DNA from: Formosa haliotis
Lineage (GTDB): Bacteria > Bacteroidota > Bacteroidia > Flavobacteriales > Flavobacteriaceae
Direction of reading: 5' to 3'
NCBI RefSeq assembly: GCF_001685485.1
Contig: NZ_BDEL01000001.1
Location: forward strand, 1,299,501 to 1,363,500
DNA length: 64,000 nucleotides
A program made the position numbers and the translations under genes. This document shows, in pieces, positions 48,510 to 57,858 of this stretch. The first letter of the stretch is position 1. The number at the start of each line of letters is the position of its first letter. A model generated the notes under the pieces. The model made no database searches and was not told where the DNA came from. It saw only the letters and a list, made by a program, of their open reading frames with translations.

Positions 48510-49946
48510 CTAATCCTCTATAATTGGGATTTTCTCGTAACGTTCGTTATTTCTAATCTGGGGATTATTCTCGCGCTCTTCTAACGGGATTGGCAAGGTA
48601 TAATTGATATCGTCTGATAATAAGGTATAAATTTCTGTAGCAGAAGTCGCACCGTTTTCTTCAATTACACTATAAACATGTTTAATTTCTGGTCTGTTTT
48701 CCATACGTCTTAAATCAAACCAACGGTGGTGATCTTCAAAACAAAATTCCTTTCTACGCTCTAGTAAAACATACTCTACAATACCATTGTCTGGATAGAC
48801 TATATCTGCCGTAGAGTTGTAGCGAAAACCGTGTAAAGTTCTTATATCTGCCAAGGCATTTCCAGAATTACCTAGTTGCGCATACGCTTCTGCTCTATTA
48901 AGATAAGCTTCAGACACCCTTAAGTTAGCATAACCTAAATCTGTAAACAATCCGGTTTGATATTTTTTAGTACGGTAGGTAGCCTTACCAGTTGCATCGC
49001 TTACTTCTAAGAAAAAAGCATCTTTTCGTACATCTGCATCATCGTATAAATTTACTAACTCCGGATTTACAAAATAAGACAAGGTGTTTAGAGAAGATCC
49101 AGAACTGTACAATTGAAACAATGGTAAAACCGTGTAATACGAATACAAAATCTCGTCGTTACTATCTGTTACAAAAGGGACTTCTGGCGAAATTTTTGTT
49201 AAGTTACGTTGTGCTATAACTTGGTCTGCATAATCTATGGCTTCTTGCCATTTTTCTTGATATAACTTAACGCGAGACATTAATAAGTTACACGCTTCTG
49301 CATTAGGGTGCCAAATAGATTTTTCTAAACCACTAAACCCAATTAAATCTATAGCATGCTCAAGATCACTTTCTATTAGAGCATAACATTCTGCCACCGT
49401 ATTACGGCTATACGCAAACTCTACACCTATATCGTCTCTTAGTGGGACGCCTAAATCGAAATTTGCAGAAGCAGCATCATAAGGCTGACCGTAAAGATTG
49501 AGTAAATTAAAATAACTTAAAGCTCTCACAAAATAGGCTTCGCCTTTAACATTATCAATTTCAGATTGCTCACCTATAGCTTCGTCTATTTGCGCAATAA
49601 TATAATTGGCAATAGCTATATCTTCATACATACGCTCCCAAGAGCTATTTATGTTATTTATGGTGTTACCATCTTCGTCTATTTCTATTTCGCGTTGCCA
49701 CGTATAGGTTGTTTTGTTATTAAATTTACGAGACGAAAAGGCTTTAGCATCTTCAACGATATTGTCTGTCATGTAATCTATATTACCAAAAATTGGGTAT
49801 TGATAATTAAATTCACCTAACAATAACGCTGCATAATGATCTGTTTTTTCAGGAATTAATTTATCCTGACTCACTTCGTCTAGAAAATCGCTACATCCAA
49901 AAAATTGGAAACATAACACTATATATAGTACTTTTTTCATATTCAA
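48510..49946 (-). CDS. susD: SusD/RagB-like outer-membrane lipoprotein
   Basis: 478 residues. Lipobox in CFQFFGCSDFLDEVSQDKL, the standard SusD start. TPR helices follow (EAYFVRALSYFNLLNLYGQPYD; DYADQVIAQRNL), and the C-terminal family block includes YLNRAEAYAQLGNSGNALADI, VLLERRKEFCFEDHHRWFDL and LPIPLEERENNPQI. It is the lid of the SusC transporter; the length is below many glycan SusDs, as in peptide-type RagB proteins. It starts 6 bases after the SusC stop. A second ATG two codons on (49940) is an alternative start. Confidence 0.95.
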   Translation of the reverse strand: MNMKKVLYIVLCFQFFGCSDFLDEVSQDKLIPEKTDHYAALLLGEFNYQYPIFGNIDYMTDNIVEDAKAFSSRKFNNKTTYTWQREIEIDEDGNTINNINSSWERMYEDIAIANYIIAQIDEAIGEQSEIDNVKGEAYFVRALSYFNLLNLYGQPYDAASANFDLGVPLRDDIGVEFAYSRNTVAECYALIESDLEHAIDLIGFSGLEKSIWHPNAEACNLLMSRVKLYQEKWQEAIDYADQVIAQRNLTKISPEVPFVTDSNDEILYSYYTVLPLFQLYSSGSSLNTLSYFVNPELVNLYDDADVRKDAFFLEVSDATGKATYRTKKYQTGLFTDLGYANLRVSEAYLNRAEAYAQLGNSGNALADIRTLHGFRYNSTADIVYPDNGIVEYVLLERRKEFCFEDHHRWFDLRRMENRPEIKHVYSVIEENGATSATEIYTLLSDDINYTLPIPLEERENNPQIRNNERYEKIPIIED

Positions 49947-49952
49947 TATTTT

Positions 49953-52900
49953 TTAGAAACTCATATTTACACTTAAACTATAGGTTGGCAACACTGGTAA
50001 ACCTATTCCTGAAACTTGATCTGGATCTTGACCTTTTAGATCTTTGTCGAAAGCGAAATAAGACAAATTACTACCTTGTAACCCTACATTCATATTTTTA
50101 ATTCCGGCACCATCTAACAATTTATGAGGTATATTATACGATAGTGTTAAGGACTGTAAACGTATATGATCTCCGTTTACAATTCTAGCATCACTACGGT
50201 CGTACATCCACCAAGCATTGGTGCCACTTGGCACAACATATTCTCCATTTGTCACATAGATATAATCTAAACCATCGGCTCTAGATGCTACTGTAGTAAA
50301 TGCTTGGTTGTAATTAGAAATTGTAGGGATATTAGTTAGCAACTCATCTCCAGGCTGTCTCCATCTGTTATTAAATTCTGCCGACATATTTTCATAAGGA
50401 AGTGGTAAGTTTTGGTTTCCGTTATATAGCGGAAGTAATCTGGTTTTGTACCCTAACTTATAGGTAAAGTTTGCCGCTAAGTTAAAGTTCCCCGACTTAA
50501 TTTGAAGGCCGAAACCACCATAATACAATGGCACTCTACTTCCTTGGTATTCTAACACGGCTTCTAATTGCTCTTCTGGTGTTGCCCCTTCCATAACCAA
50601 ATTTTTAAATGTTGGTAATCCTTGTTCGTTTAACCCGTCGAATTGGTAAGCAAAAAATCCGTTAGTAGGGAATCCTGCTCTATAAATACTTCCGTTTAAA
50701 TAATCTGTAATGGTTAAGCCATCAAACTGAGCAACATCTTCAAAACCTGCTAATACACGGTCCTTTTCGTAAGAAAAATTAAAATGTGTACTTAAAGCCA
50801 AGTCGTCCATCTGAAGTAAAACAGAGCGCAACGAAATTTCGTAACTACTTACATCTTTACTTCCCGAATTAAATAATTGGTCTGCCGACCCGTTAACTAA
50901 TGAGATTGGTCTTGATTGTAATAAATCTATACTCTTAGAATACGCGTAATCTAAGGCACCACTTAAACGACCTTCAAAGAAACTAAAGTTAAGTCCGATG
51001 TCTGTTGTCGTTGTTTTTTCCCAACGTAAATTTGCATTCGGAAAATCGCTTAATTGCGCTGTAGTTTCTGGATAATATATGGCATTGTTTCTACCATAAT
51101 TAGAAATAATTAAATACGGACTTGCATTTGGCATCGTACCTCTAATACCATAAGAGGCTCTTAAACCTAATTCGTCTATTTTGTTATTTGTCCCGAAGAA
51201 CTTCTCGTTATGAATATTCCATCTTCCAGATACCGACCATGTAGGCTTAAATTTATAACGCTCGTATTGTCCAAATTGATTAGACCCATCACTTCTCATA
51301 TTAAAATTTAATACATAGCGGTTATCGTACACATAATTTAATATACCAAAGAAAGACATATTGTTGGTTACCCGGTCTGTAATAGAAGGATAGACACTCA
51401 CACCCCCATCGGTAGTTAACCATTCAATCATAGCATCGTAATCGTAATTATCGAAATTTAAAACACTATCTCCGGCATCATTAGTGGTAGTTCCCACATT
51501 TGGTAAAGCGACAAAACCACGCCCTTGATAATGATTATAACCAGGAACAGAAAAACCTGTTGCCCCCCAATAATTAATTGAGCGCGCTTCTTGCCCTAAA
51601 TTGATATTAAACACATGCTTATCTAATCTTAAATTATAATTTAACTGATTGGTAATTGCATAGGTATCTTGACTAACCATACCACCAGTATACACGCCAC
51701 CAAACGGTAGGTGCCCCGATAAATCTTGACGCTGATCTATTAAATCTTCAAAAGCATCATACGTACGTAAATTAGCTGAATAATAAGTGTCTTCTGTAAT
51801 CCACTCTTCCGATAAGTTGGTAGTATTTCTATAGCTAATCTGACTATTAAATCTAAAATGGTTTAAAAAACTCCAATTTATAGATGCTGCAATACCTAAA
51901 TCTTTATTTATAATGCTTCGCTCCGAATTTTCCATTTCTCTCAAAACATTATACCCTGCATAGGTACGAGCTCCATATTTATCTTCGCCATGTATTTGTT
52001 GACTTTGAAGAAAATAAGTTCCGTCTTGGTTATAAATAGGCACCGATCTACTTGTATAATAGGCGGTATCAAACAAATTGACAGAACTATGATTATAGGC
52101 TGCATCTTGAATAGATCCATTTAATCTAAACGATAATTTTAAATTATCGCGTAAATCTAAATCTAAGTTAGAACGTGCTGTTATACGGCTTAAGTCTACA
52201 TTTTGCTCTGCCCCTTGTTGATCATCGTAACCTAAAGAAAAATAATATTTAGCATTTTCGCCTCCTCCAGAAGCACTTATAGCGTGTTGTTGGGTAAAGC
52301 CATCTTGGTATAACGCACCAAACCAATCGCTATTTAACGTTTCTAGATAACTCACCTGATTTTGAAAATCTTGATGACTATAAGTACCATCCCATAAGTT
52401 CATTAAAGCACCTTCGTAACCTAGCCTATCAAAATTATCGTAAGATTGACTGTACCCTAGGTTTCTTGCTTGCATCTCTCTAGAAACATCTATACGATCT
52501 AGGGAATTCATTAAGTTTAAATCGGAGTACGTTGGTGCCTGAACATAGCTAAAACCTCCAGAATAACTCAACACTGGTTTTCCTTCCTTACCTCTTTTGG
52601 TAGTTATAACAATAACCCCATTGGCGGCACGTGTACCATAAATTGCTGTAGCCGAAGCATCTTTTAAGATATCGATTTTTGCAATATCGTTAGGATTAAT
52701 TCCTGTTAAGGCATTACCGATAATATTAATATTATCGAAACTATTAATATCGCTAGCACTTAAAGGCACTGGATCTTCGTAAATAACACCATCTACAACC
52801 CAAAGCGGACTTTGATTCCCGGTAAATGTACTACCACCACGGATTCTAATTTTAGCAGCAGCACCAGGTGTAGAACTTATATTTGTTACAGACATACCAG

Positions 52901-53594
52901 TAGCCTTACCCTCTAACATTTTATCTATACTTACAGCCCCTACAACATCTAATTCTTCTGCAGAAACCGAAGAGATAGAACTCGTTAATTCCCGTTTATC
53001 TATAGTCTGATAACCAGTGATAACTACTTCTTCAAGGCCAAGAATTTCTTCTTCCATTCGTACAACTAGCACTTCGTTTTTGGCCACCTTAATTTCTTGA
53101 GTTTTATACCCCACAAAGGAGAAAACTAAAGTAATATTGGCTGCTGGCACCCGTATTTTGTATTTACCATCTATATCGGTAGAGGTTCCTAAAAGACCAT
53201 TTTTCACTAAAATGGTAACTCCGGGTAATGGCAAATTTGATTTCGCATCGGTAACGACACCTTCTATAACAATGCCTTGAGTTGTTGTAGGAGTATCATC
53301 TTCTACAATCACAACAACACCATCTACAACTTTAAATGATAAATCGGTGCCTAATAAAACATCTCCTAAGAGTTTTTCTACAGATACATTGGCTTCATTA
53401 ACTGAAATTTTTCCTAACTCGCCAATTTTTTGTTCGTTATAGAAAAAACTGTAATCTGTTTGCTTTCTAATTTCTTCAAAAAGTCTAGAAAAGCTTACAT
53501 TCTTTAAATTTATACTCACATTTTTCGATTGCGAGTATCCCGCTGCATTTAAACTTAACACAGCGCTCAATATAAAAACAATAGTTAATCTCAT
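49953..53594 (-). CDS. susC: SusC/RagA TonB-linked outer-membrane protein with STN domain
   Basis: 1213 residues. Signal peptide MRLTIVFILSAVLSLNAAGY. An STN (secretin/TonB short N-terminal) domain at ~25-95 (NLKNVSFSRLFEEIRKQTDY) marks receptors that signal to an anti-sigma factor. Then a CarboxypepD_reg-like domain (GVVTDAKSNLPLPGVTILVK), plug from ~190 (EEVVITGYQTIDKRELTSS; DILKDASATAIYGTRAANGV) and a barrel ending in LSVNMSF. With SusD it forms the importer. FecR and the ECF sigma gene lie directly upstream, completing the signalling chain. Confidence 0.96.
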   Translation of the reverse strand: MRLTIVFILSAVLSLNAAGYSQSKNVSINLKNVSFSRLFEEIRKQTDYSFFYNEQKIGELGKISVNEANVSVEKLLGDVLLGTDLSFKVVDGVVVIVEDDTPTTTQGIVIEGVVTDAKSNLPLPGVTILVKNGLLGTSTDIDGKYKIRVPAANITLVFSFVGYKTQEIKVAKNEVLVVRMEEEILGLEEVVITGYQTIDKRELTSSISSVSAEELDVVGAVSIDKMLEGKATGMSVTNISSTPGAAAKIRIRGGSTFTGNQSPLWVVDGVIYEDPVPLSASDINSFDNINIIGNALTGINPNDIAKIDILKDASATAIYGTRAANGVIVITTKRGKEGKPVLSYSGGFSYVQAPTYSDLNLMNSLDRIDVSREMQARNLGYSQSYDNFDRLGYEGALMNLWDGTYSHQDFQNQVSYLETLNSDWFGALYQDGFTQQHAISASGGGENAKYYFSLGYDDQQGAEQNVDLSRITARSNLDLDLRDNLKLSFRLNGSIQDAAYNHSSVNLFDTAYYTSRSVPIYNQDGTYFLQSQQIHGEDKYGARTYAGYNVLREMENSERSIINKDLGIAASINWSFLNHFRFNSQISYRNTTNLSEEWITEDTYYSANLRTYDAFEDLIDQRQDLSGHLPFGGVYTGGMVSQDTYAITNQLNYNLRLDKHVFNINLGQEARSINYWGATGFSVPGYNHYQGRGFVALPNVGTTTNDAGDSVLNFDNYDYDAMIEWLTTDGGVSVYPSITDRVTNNMSFFGILNYVYDNRYVLNFNMRSDGSNQFGQYERYKFKPTWSVSGRWNIHNEKFFGTNNKIDELGLRASYGIRGTMPNASPYLIISNYGRNNAIYYPETTAQLSDFPNANLRWEKTTTTDIGLNFSFFEGRLSGALDYAYSKSIDLLQSRPISLVNGSADQLFNSGSKDVSSYEISLRSVLLQMDDLALSTHFNFSYEKDRVLAGFEDVAQFDGLTITDYLNGSIYRAGFPTNGFFAYQFDGLNEQGLPTFKNLVMEGATPEEQLEAVLEYQGSRVPLYYGGFGLQIKSGNFNLAANFTYKLGYKTRLLPLYNGNQNLPLPYENMSAEFNNRWRQPGDELLTNIPTISNYNQAFTTVASRADGLDYIYVTNGEYVVPSGTNAWWMYDRSDARIVNGDHIRLQSLTLSYNIPHKLLDGAGIKNMNVGLQGSNLSYFAFDKDLKGQDPDQVSGIGLPVLPTYSLSVNMSF

Positions 53595-53728
53595 ACTTTT
53601 TTGATTGGATTTAATGACCTTTCAGCTAGCTGAAAAGCGGATAGTAATTTGTACTTTTTCATAGTTTGGTAGTTATTAGTGGTAAAAACATATGTCTATT
53701 AAGACATTAAACAAGCTTGTCTTTTTAA

Positions 53729-54922
53729 TTATTTAATTACATAAATTGTTTTATTATTCTCTACTTTAATATGTACAGACATTTCTGCTTCAATAATTTC
53801 AAGAATATTTGTCATATCGTTATATCTAGGTAAGTCTCCTGTGAATTTTATTTGTTTTAAACTTTCATCTGTAAATACAACATCTACATTATACCATCTT
53901 GCCATTTTATCTAACAAGAACTCTAAAGACGCATTCTTAAACACAAAACGTCCATCTTTCCATGCGGTATAAGGATACACATCTACAATTTTTTTATTTA
54001 ATTCTGAAGTGTTTTTGCGTAGTGTAGATTGCTCGTTCGGGCTTAGTATGATTTCCTTAGCAGACAAAGTATCTAAAACCTTTACTCGACCTTCTACTAA
54101 GGTGGTCTGGATGTTATTTTGATTCGTGTATGCAGAAACATTAAACTTAGTTCCTAACACCTCTATTTTTTGTTCTCCAGAAACCACTATAAAAGGCATT
54201 GCTTTATTGGATGCGACCTCAAAATACGCCTCTCCTTTTAAACTTACTTCCCTATGGCTTCCAGTAAATGGCACTTCGTACGTAAGTTCTGTATCGGAAT
54301 TTAACCACACTTTTGTTCCGTCTGATAATACCAATTGATATTCTCCTCCTTTAGGAATTTTTAAGGTATTTATTTTAGAACTTACTACCTTTTCATTAGT
54401 ATTTGTCTTATAAAACAAAACTCCTTTGGCATTAGATACTGCCGTTTTATTTTCAGCTATTTCGTTTTCTTGGCCGTCTTTAAGATCGACAACTTCTCCT
54501 GTAGATAAAACCAGTTGCGCATTAGAAGCACCGGGAGCAATACTGGAATTTTGTAAATTATCGTAAGAATCGAAGGCACTTCCCGTGTTAAACAATGAAA
54601 ACAAAGCAATACCTATAACCAACACAGCCGCTACAGCCGAGGTCCATTTTATAACTCTTAAGCGCCTTACTTTGGTTCTAATTTTAGCATCCTCATCCAT
54701 ACGCTCTAAGAAATGTTTCCATTCTTTAGCAGTGTCAACCTTTTGCATTTTTTGCTTCCAGGCACTAAAAGCATCAGGATTAAGAATATCTTTTGCAACC
54801 TCTTGATTATTCCCTTTTTGCTCCCACTCAAATAATTCTTGTTCTTGTTCTTTAGTTAATGTTCCTAAAATTTTACCAACTAGAAGTTTTGAGTAGTGTA
54901 TTTGATTTTTAATTTCATTCAT
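53729..54922 (-). CDS. fecR: FecR-type anti-sigma factor
   Basis: About 397 residues from ATG at 54922 (MNEIKNQIHYSKLLVGKILG); an earlier in-frame ATG at 54955 adds 11 unlikely residues. The N-terminal cytoplasmic part binds the sigma factor, one membrane segment is WTSAVAAVLVIGIALFSLF (~95-115), and the periplasmic FecR domain includes LKIPKGGEYQLVLSDGTKVW and GEAYFEVASNKAMPF. It receives the STN signal of SusC and controls the ECF sigma gene upstream. A candidate promoter lies between sigma and fecR. Confidence 0.95.
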   Translation of the reverse strand: MNEIKNQIHYSKLLVGKILGTLTKEQEQELFEWEQKGNNQEVAKDILNPDAFSAWKQKMQKVDTAKEWKHFLERMDEDAKIRTKVRRLRVIKWTSAVAAVLVIGIALFSLFNTGSAFDSYDNLQNSSIAPGASNAQLVLSTGEVVDLKDGQENEIAENKTAVSNAKGVLFYKTNTNEKVVSSKINTLKIPKGGEYQLVLSDGTKVWLNSDTELTYEVPFTGSHREVSLKGEAYFEVASNKAMPFIVVSGEQKIEVLGTKFNVSAYTNQNNIQTTLVEGRVKVLDTLSAKEIILSPNEQSTLRKNTSELNKKIVDVYPYTAWKDGRFVFKNASLEFLLDKMARWYNVDVVFTDESLKQIKFTGDLPRYNDMTNILEIIEAEMSVHIKVENNKTIYVIK

Positions 54923-54967
54923 TTTTTTAACTATTAATTTACAGCAAATTAACACGTATAATAAAAT

Positions 54968-54995
54968 GACGCAGATATTTACAACAGGGGTGACA
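54968..54995 (-). promoter_or_regulatory. Candidate ECF-sigma promoter A (TGTCAC-N17-GCGTC)
   Basis: On the minus strand TGTCAC (54990-54995), 17 bases, GCGTC (54968-54972), with a seven-T tract 7 bases upstream that adjoins the sigma stop codon. It lies 45 bases before the fecR start and so would drive fecR-susC-susD and the genes after them. Confidence 0.65.
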
Positions 54996-55009
54996 CTTTC
55001 TTAAAAAAA

Positions 55010-55567
55010 CTAAAAAAATTGAATAAAACTGGTAAGAAGTAATGTTGCAATTTTGGCTCCAAGTAAATCTCTAAGCTTGGCATAGGCCCGCTTTTTAACT
55101 GTTTTAACCGAATTGATTGAAATATTAAGCTGATCTGCAATTTCTTGGTTACTTAAGCCTTTTAATGCCAATTGTACCACTTGTTCTGCTTGTGGAGACA
55201 ACTCTTGAATAGCATCATAAAGTAACTTGTACGTTTCTTCTCTTAAAATTTCATTTAAAAAAGATTGCTGTCCAACACTTAAACCTTCATCTAAAGTTGT
55301 GCTAGAAACTTTGTTTTCCTTTCGTAGCTGACTTATACTTGCGTTCTTTACTAAAACGTACAAATAGGCTTGTAATGCTTTTTCATTTTTAAATTCTTCG
55401 GTATCTCTTTCCCACAATTTAACAAATGCTTCTTGAGCCACGTCCTTTCCTTTTGCTTCACTTTTTAAAATACGAGAAGCAAGTAAGCACAAATGAGGAA
55501 AAAGACGATCAAAAATACCTTTAAACTCTTGGCCATTGTATGTAATTGTTTTATTAGCTACCTTCAT
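55010..55567 (-). CDS. RNA polymerase ECF sigma factor (FecI-like)
   Basis: 185 residues. Region 2 is at ~20-95 (FDRLFPHLCLLASRILKSEA; DVAQEAFVKLWERD for the polymerase and -10 contacts). Region 4 is at ~115-175 (LSPQAEQVVQLALKGLSNQE; ISINSVKTVKKRAYAKLRDLL, the -35 binding helix). It is followed by fecR and an STN-containing susC, a cell-surface signalling cassette. Its own upstream region lacks the TGTCAC-N17-GCGTC element, so it may be made constitutively and held by FecR. A truncated paralogue lies at 57579-57827. Confidence 0.95.
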   Translation of the reverse strand: MKVANKTITYNGQEFKGIFDRLFPHLCLLASRILKSEAKGKDVAQEAFVKLWERDTEEFKNEKALQAYLYVLVKNASISQLRKENKVSSTTLDEGLSVGQQSFLNEILREETYKLLYDAIQELSPQAEQVVQLALKGLSNQEIADQLNISINSVKTVKKRAYAKLRDLLGAKIATLLLTSFIQFF

Positions 55568-55816
55568 TATAAATTGTCCCTAAGGCTAAACGCTACTTTA
55601 AATTTTTATTAGGTTTTGATTAAATTAAAATTATAAGTAATATTAAAACAGCCCTTGAATACGGCAAATTTAGAGAGAATCTAACATACTTTATAAAATT
55701 TAGTCAAAAAAACTTAGTTTTAAGGCCTTTTTACACGAAAATCAAAAAACAAAAACTTCATTCTAGAAACATTAATTTAACATACAGAATTCTAAGAAAT
55801 CTACATTTCAAAAAAA

Positions 55817-55850
55817 AAAAAAAGATTGCCCATTAAGACAATCTTTTTTT
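55817..55850 (-). terminator. Intrinsic terminator of the T9SS protein gene
   Basis: AAAAAAAGATTG (55817-55828) pairs perfectly with CAATCTTTTTTT (55839-55850), 10-base loop, with further T on the minus strand. It lies 17 bases after the stop of 55867-56976. Confidence 0.85.
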
Positions 55851-55866
55851 GAATCATGTTAAACAC

Positions 55867-56976
55867 TTATTTTACAATAATTTTTTGTGCATAAAAACCA
55901 GAATCGGTTTGAGCTTTTAAAATATATAAACCAGAGTTTAAGTTAAAATCTATAACTCTAGATTTTAACACACCGTTTTTAACAACTTTTCCCGTAACAT
56001 CAAATATACTATAGGTCGCATTTACTAATGAAGGATCTACAGTTATTTGGTTTGTAGCCGGAACAGGATAGGCAGGCGCAATACCTTGAATTTGTACTTC
56101 TGAAACAGACAAAGTATTTAAATCTAATTTGTAAACCTCATCTCCTGCAGTACCATCATCGCCTTCAAAATATAAGGTAGTGCCAACTTTTATTGCACGT
56201 TGCGCAACAACAATATTTTCATCTAAAACCTCTACGCTTGTGCCATCTGTTCTAAATAGAAAATGGTAGCTACTAGAGTTTAACTCTCCCGAATAATATA
56301 AATAATCATCACTATCGTCTGGAGTTAAAAAATGATAAGGATCATGACTGCTTGAAGTATTGTCACTTATTTGTGTAATTGAATTTGTTTTAGAGTCGTA
56401 TGTATATAAATTAGATACCGGATCGTATCCTCTAAAATACAACTTCCCTTTCCACACAGCATAGGCTAACGGATCGAAATCTTCTACTGCACTATTGGTT
56501 ACCACTGTTACTTCTTCTGTAGTTGTGCCATCTGTTCTCCAAAAAGAATAGCCTCCTGAAAAATCACGAACTGTAAAATATAACTTACCATCGTATTCTA
56601 TAAAATTGTAAGCACGTGAATTATCTACACCTGGTGTAAAATCATACACTAACGAAAATTGATCTGTCTCTGGATCGTACGAATACAATTCATCTCCTGT
56701 TGCTTCATTAATTTCTGGGATGGTTGCAAAGAAATATAACTTACCATTATAAGCTTGCAATAAACTATAAGATGTAGTAGACACAGAACTCCCTGAAGAA
56801 TAAATGGTCTCTGTTTGAGTTCCATTGGAGTTCGCCACTTTACTTGCTGTTGTACCATCCCATTGCCATAATGAATTTGAGTAGTCTGCACTATTTACAA
56901 AATATAGGATACCGTCCATTTCGACTACATCATCCATCGAAGCTACTAATTCTGGTACTTCAACTGTATTCGCCAC
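55867..56976 (-). CDS. T9SS-secreted propeller-like protein, C-terminal part of a split gene
   Basis: 369 residues if started at 56976, but the frame is open further upstream (EYGGKLHFSYSNTSHYTTDG) and continues the 56946-57329 part. Repeats such as LLQAYNGKLYFFAT, FIEYDGKLYFTVRDFSGGYS, AVWKGKLYFRGYDP and KVGTTLYFEGDDGTAGDEVY suggest a beta-propeller. The end is a type A T9SS sorting domain (YPVPATNQITVDPSLVNATY through GLYILKAQTDSGFYAQKIIV). The product is secreted or surface-attached. The gene sits just upstream of the sigma gene and has a candidate promoter of the same sigma. Confidence 0.8.
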   Translation of the reverse strand: MANTVEVPELVASMDDVVEMDGILYFVNSADYSNSLWQWDGTTASKVANSNGTQTETIYSSGSSVSTTSYSLLQAYNGKLYFFATIPEINEATGDELYSYDPETDQFSLVYDFTPGVDNSRAYNFIEYDGKLYFTVRDFSGGYSFWRTDGTTTEEVTVVTNSAVEDFDPLAYAVWKGKLYFRGYDPVSNLYTYDSKTNSITQISDNTSSSHDPYHFLTPDDSDDYLYYSGELNSSSYHFLFRTDGTSVEVLDENIVVAQRAIKVGTTLYFEGDDGTAGDEVYKLDLNTLSVSEVQIQGIAPAYPVPATNQITVDPSLVNATYSIFDVTGKVVKNGVLKSRVIDFNLNSGLYILKAQTDSGFYAQKIIVK

Positions 56977-57329
56977 AGTACCATCGGTAGTGTAATGTGA
57001 CGTGTTTGAATAACTAAAATGAAGTTTACCACCGTATTCAAAAAATCACCTGGAGAAGAATTCCCTGTTCCTGGATTAAGGTCCATATAACTTAACGTTT
57101 CGTTGCTTGGGTCTAAAATCCAAAGTTCATCACCAATATCCTCATTATTAGCTAAAGGACTTCCCTCAAACCCTGTATCGGCTTGAAAGTAAATTTTCCC
57201 ATTGTACAAATACATTTGATCTGGGTCTGATCCTGATGACCCTGGTGCAATATCGAAAAGTAACGATCCTTGTGCATTCATTATTAAGGATCCAAAAATT
57301 GCAAAACATGTTAGTAGTTGTTTTTTCAT
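56946..57329 (-). CDS. T9SS-secreted propeller-like protein, N-terminal part of a split gene
   Basis: 127 residues; signal peptide MKKQLLTCFAIFGSLIMNAQ. It begins with the same repeat type (MYLYNGKIYFQADTGFEGSP, GDELWILDPSNETLSYMDL). After SSPGDFL the translation turns into unrelated residues, while the -1 frame reads FEYGGKLHFSYSNTS and joins the C-terminal part. The break is at a six-T run (57039-57045). The joined protein would be about 485 residues. Mutation or sequencing error is the simplest cause. Confidence 0.75.
   Translation of the reverse strand: MKKQLLTCFAIFGSLIMNAQGSLLFDIAPGSSGSDPDQMYLYNGKIYFQADTGFEGSPLANNEDIGDELWILDPSNETLSYMDLNPGTGNSSPGDFLNTVVNFILVIQTRHITLPMVLWRIQLKYQN
57039..57045 (-). 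other. Slippery heptamer T-TTT-TTG at the T9SS gene frame break
   Basis: In the upstream frame the minus strand reads GA(T TTT TTG) AAT. A -1 slip gives TTT TTT GAA TAC GGT, entering the downstream frame with a natural sequence. The six-T run is also a classic indel hotspot. Confidence 0.6.
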
Positions 57330-57390
57330 GTGTTTTAGTTTGATTAAATTAGTTTTTTATTCACCTCATCCTTTGAGATTACATAAAAAA

Positions 57391-57418
57391 GACGCGCATA
57401 TTTTTTATGCGGGTGACA
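57391..57418 (-). promoter_or_regulatory. Candidate ECF-sigma promoter B (TGTCAC-N17-GCGTC)
   Basis: On the minus strand TGTCAC (57413-57418), 17 bases, GCGTC (57391-57395), with six T 9 bases upstream. It lies 62 bases before the T9SS protein start and downstream of a truncated sigma gene, mirroring the sigma / promoter A layout. Confidence 0.6.
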
Positions 57419-57578
57419 CCCTTCTCTAAAAAACCACAGCAAATTTGTTAAAACACAGCTATTAAATCTATAAAATCAAGTCAAAACATAACACAAACAC
57501 ACTATTTTAAGCATTATATTTAAATAATTATTAAAACTAATTTTGCCTACTTCAAATAACTTACAGAGACACAACCCG

Positions 57579-57827
57579 CTATGTACGAAGTTTATTTTCA
57601 CATTCTAATTTAACGGCAGTATACAAATATGTTTGCAAATCTAATTCATCTTTAAACACTCCTTCATGTTTACCCAAATTTACAAACACTTGATGCGACA
57701 CAATTTTTCCCGCTTGTTCACTTTCTAATAATCTAGAAGCTAAAGCATATAAATGCGGGTAAAACCGCTCAAATATTACTTTAAACTCTTTACTTGTATA
57801 AACTATATTTTTTCCTGCTAACGTCAT
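57579..57827 (-). pseudogene. Truncated ECF sigma factor remnant
   Basis: 82 residues matching only region 2 of the intact sigma gene 2 kb away: EFKVIFERFYPHLYALASRL against EFKGIFDRLFPHLCLLASRI, and LDLQTYLYTAVKLECENKLR against KALQAYLYVLVKNASISQLR. The core contact segment has decayed (IVSHQVFVNLGKH against DVAQEAFVKLWER), and region 4 is absent, the frame stopping at NKLRT. It cannot bind a -35 element. A weak copy of the bipartite promoter (57859-57886) lies 32 bases upstream. Confidence 0.85.
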
Positions 57828-57858
57828 ATTTCATTTATACTATTGATGCTGCAATTAG

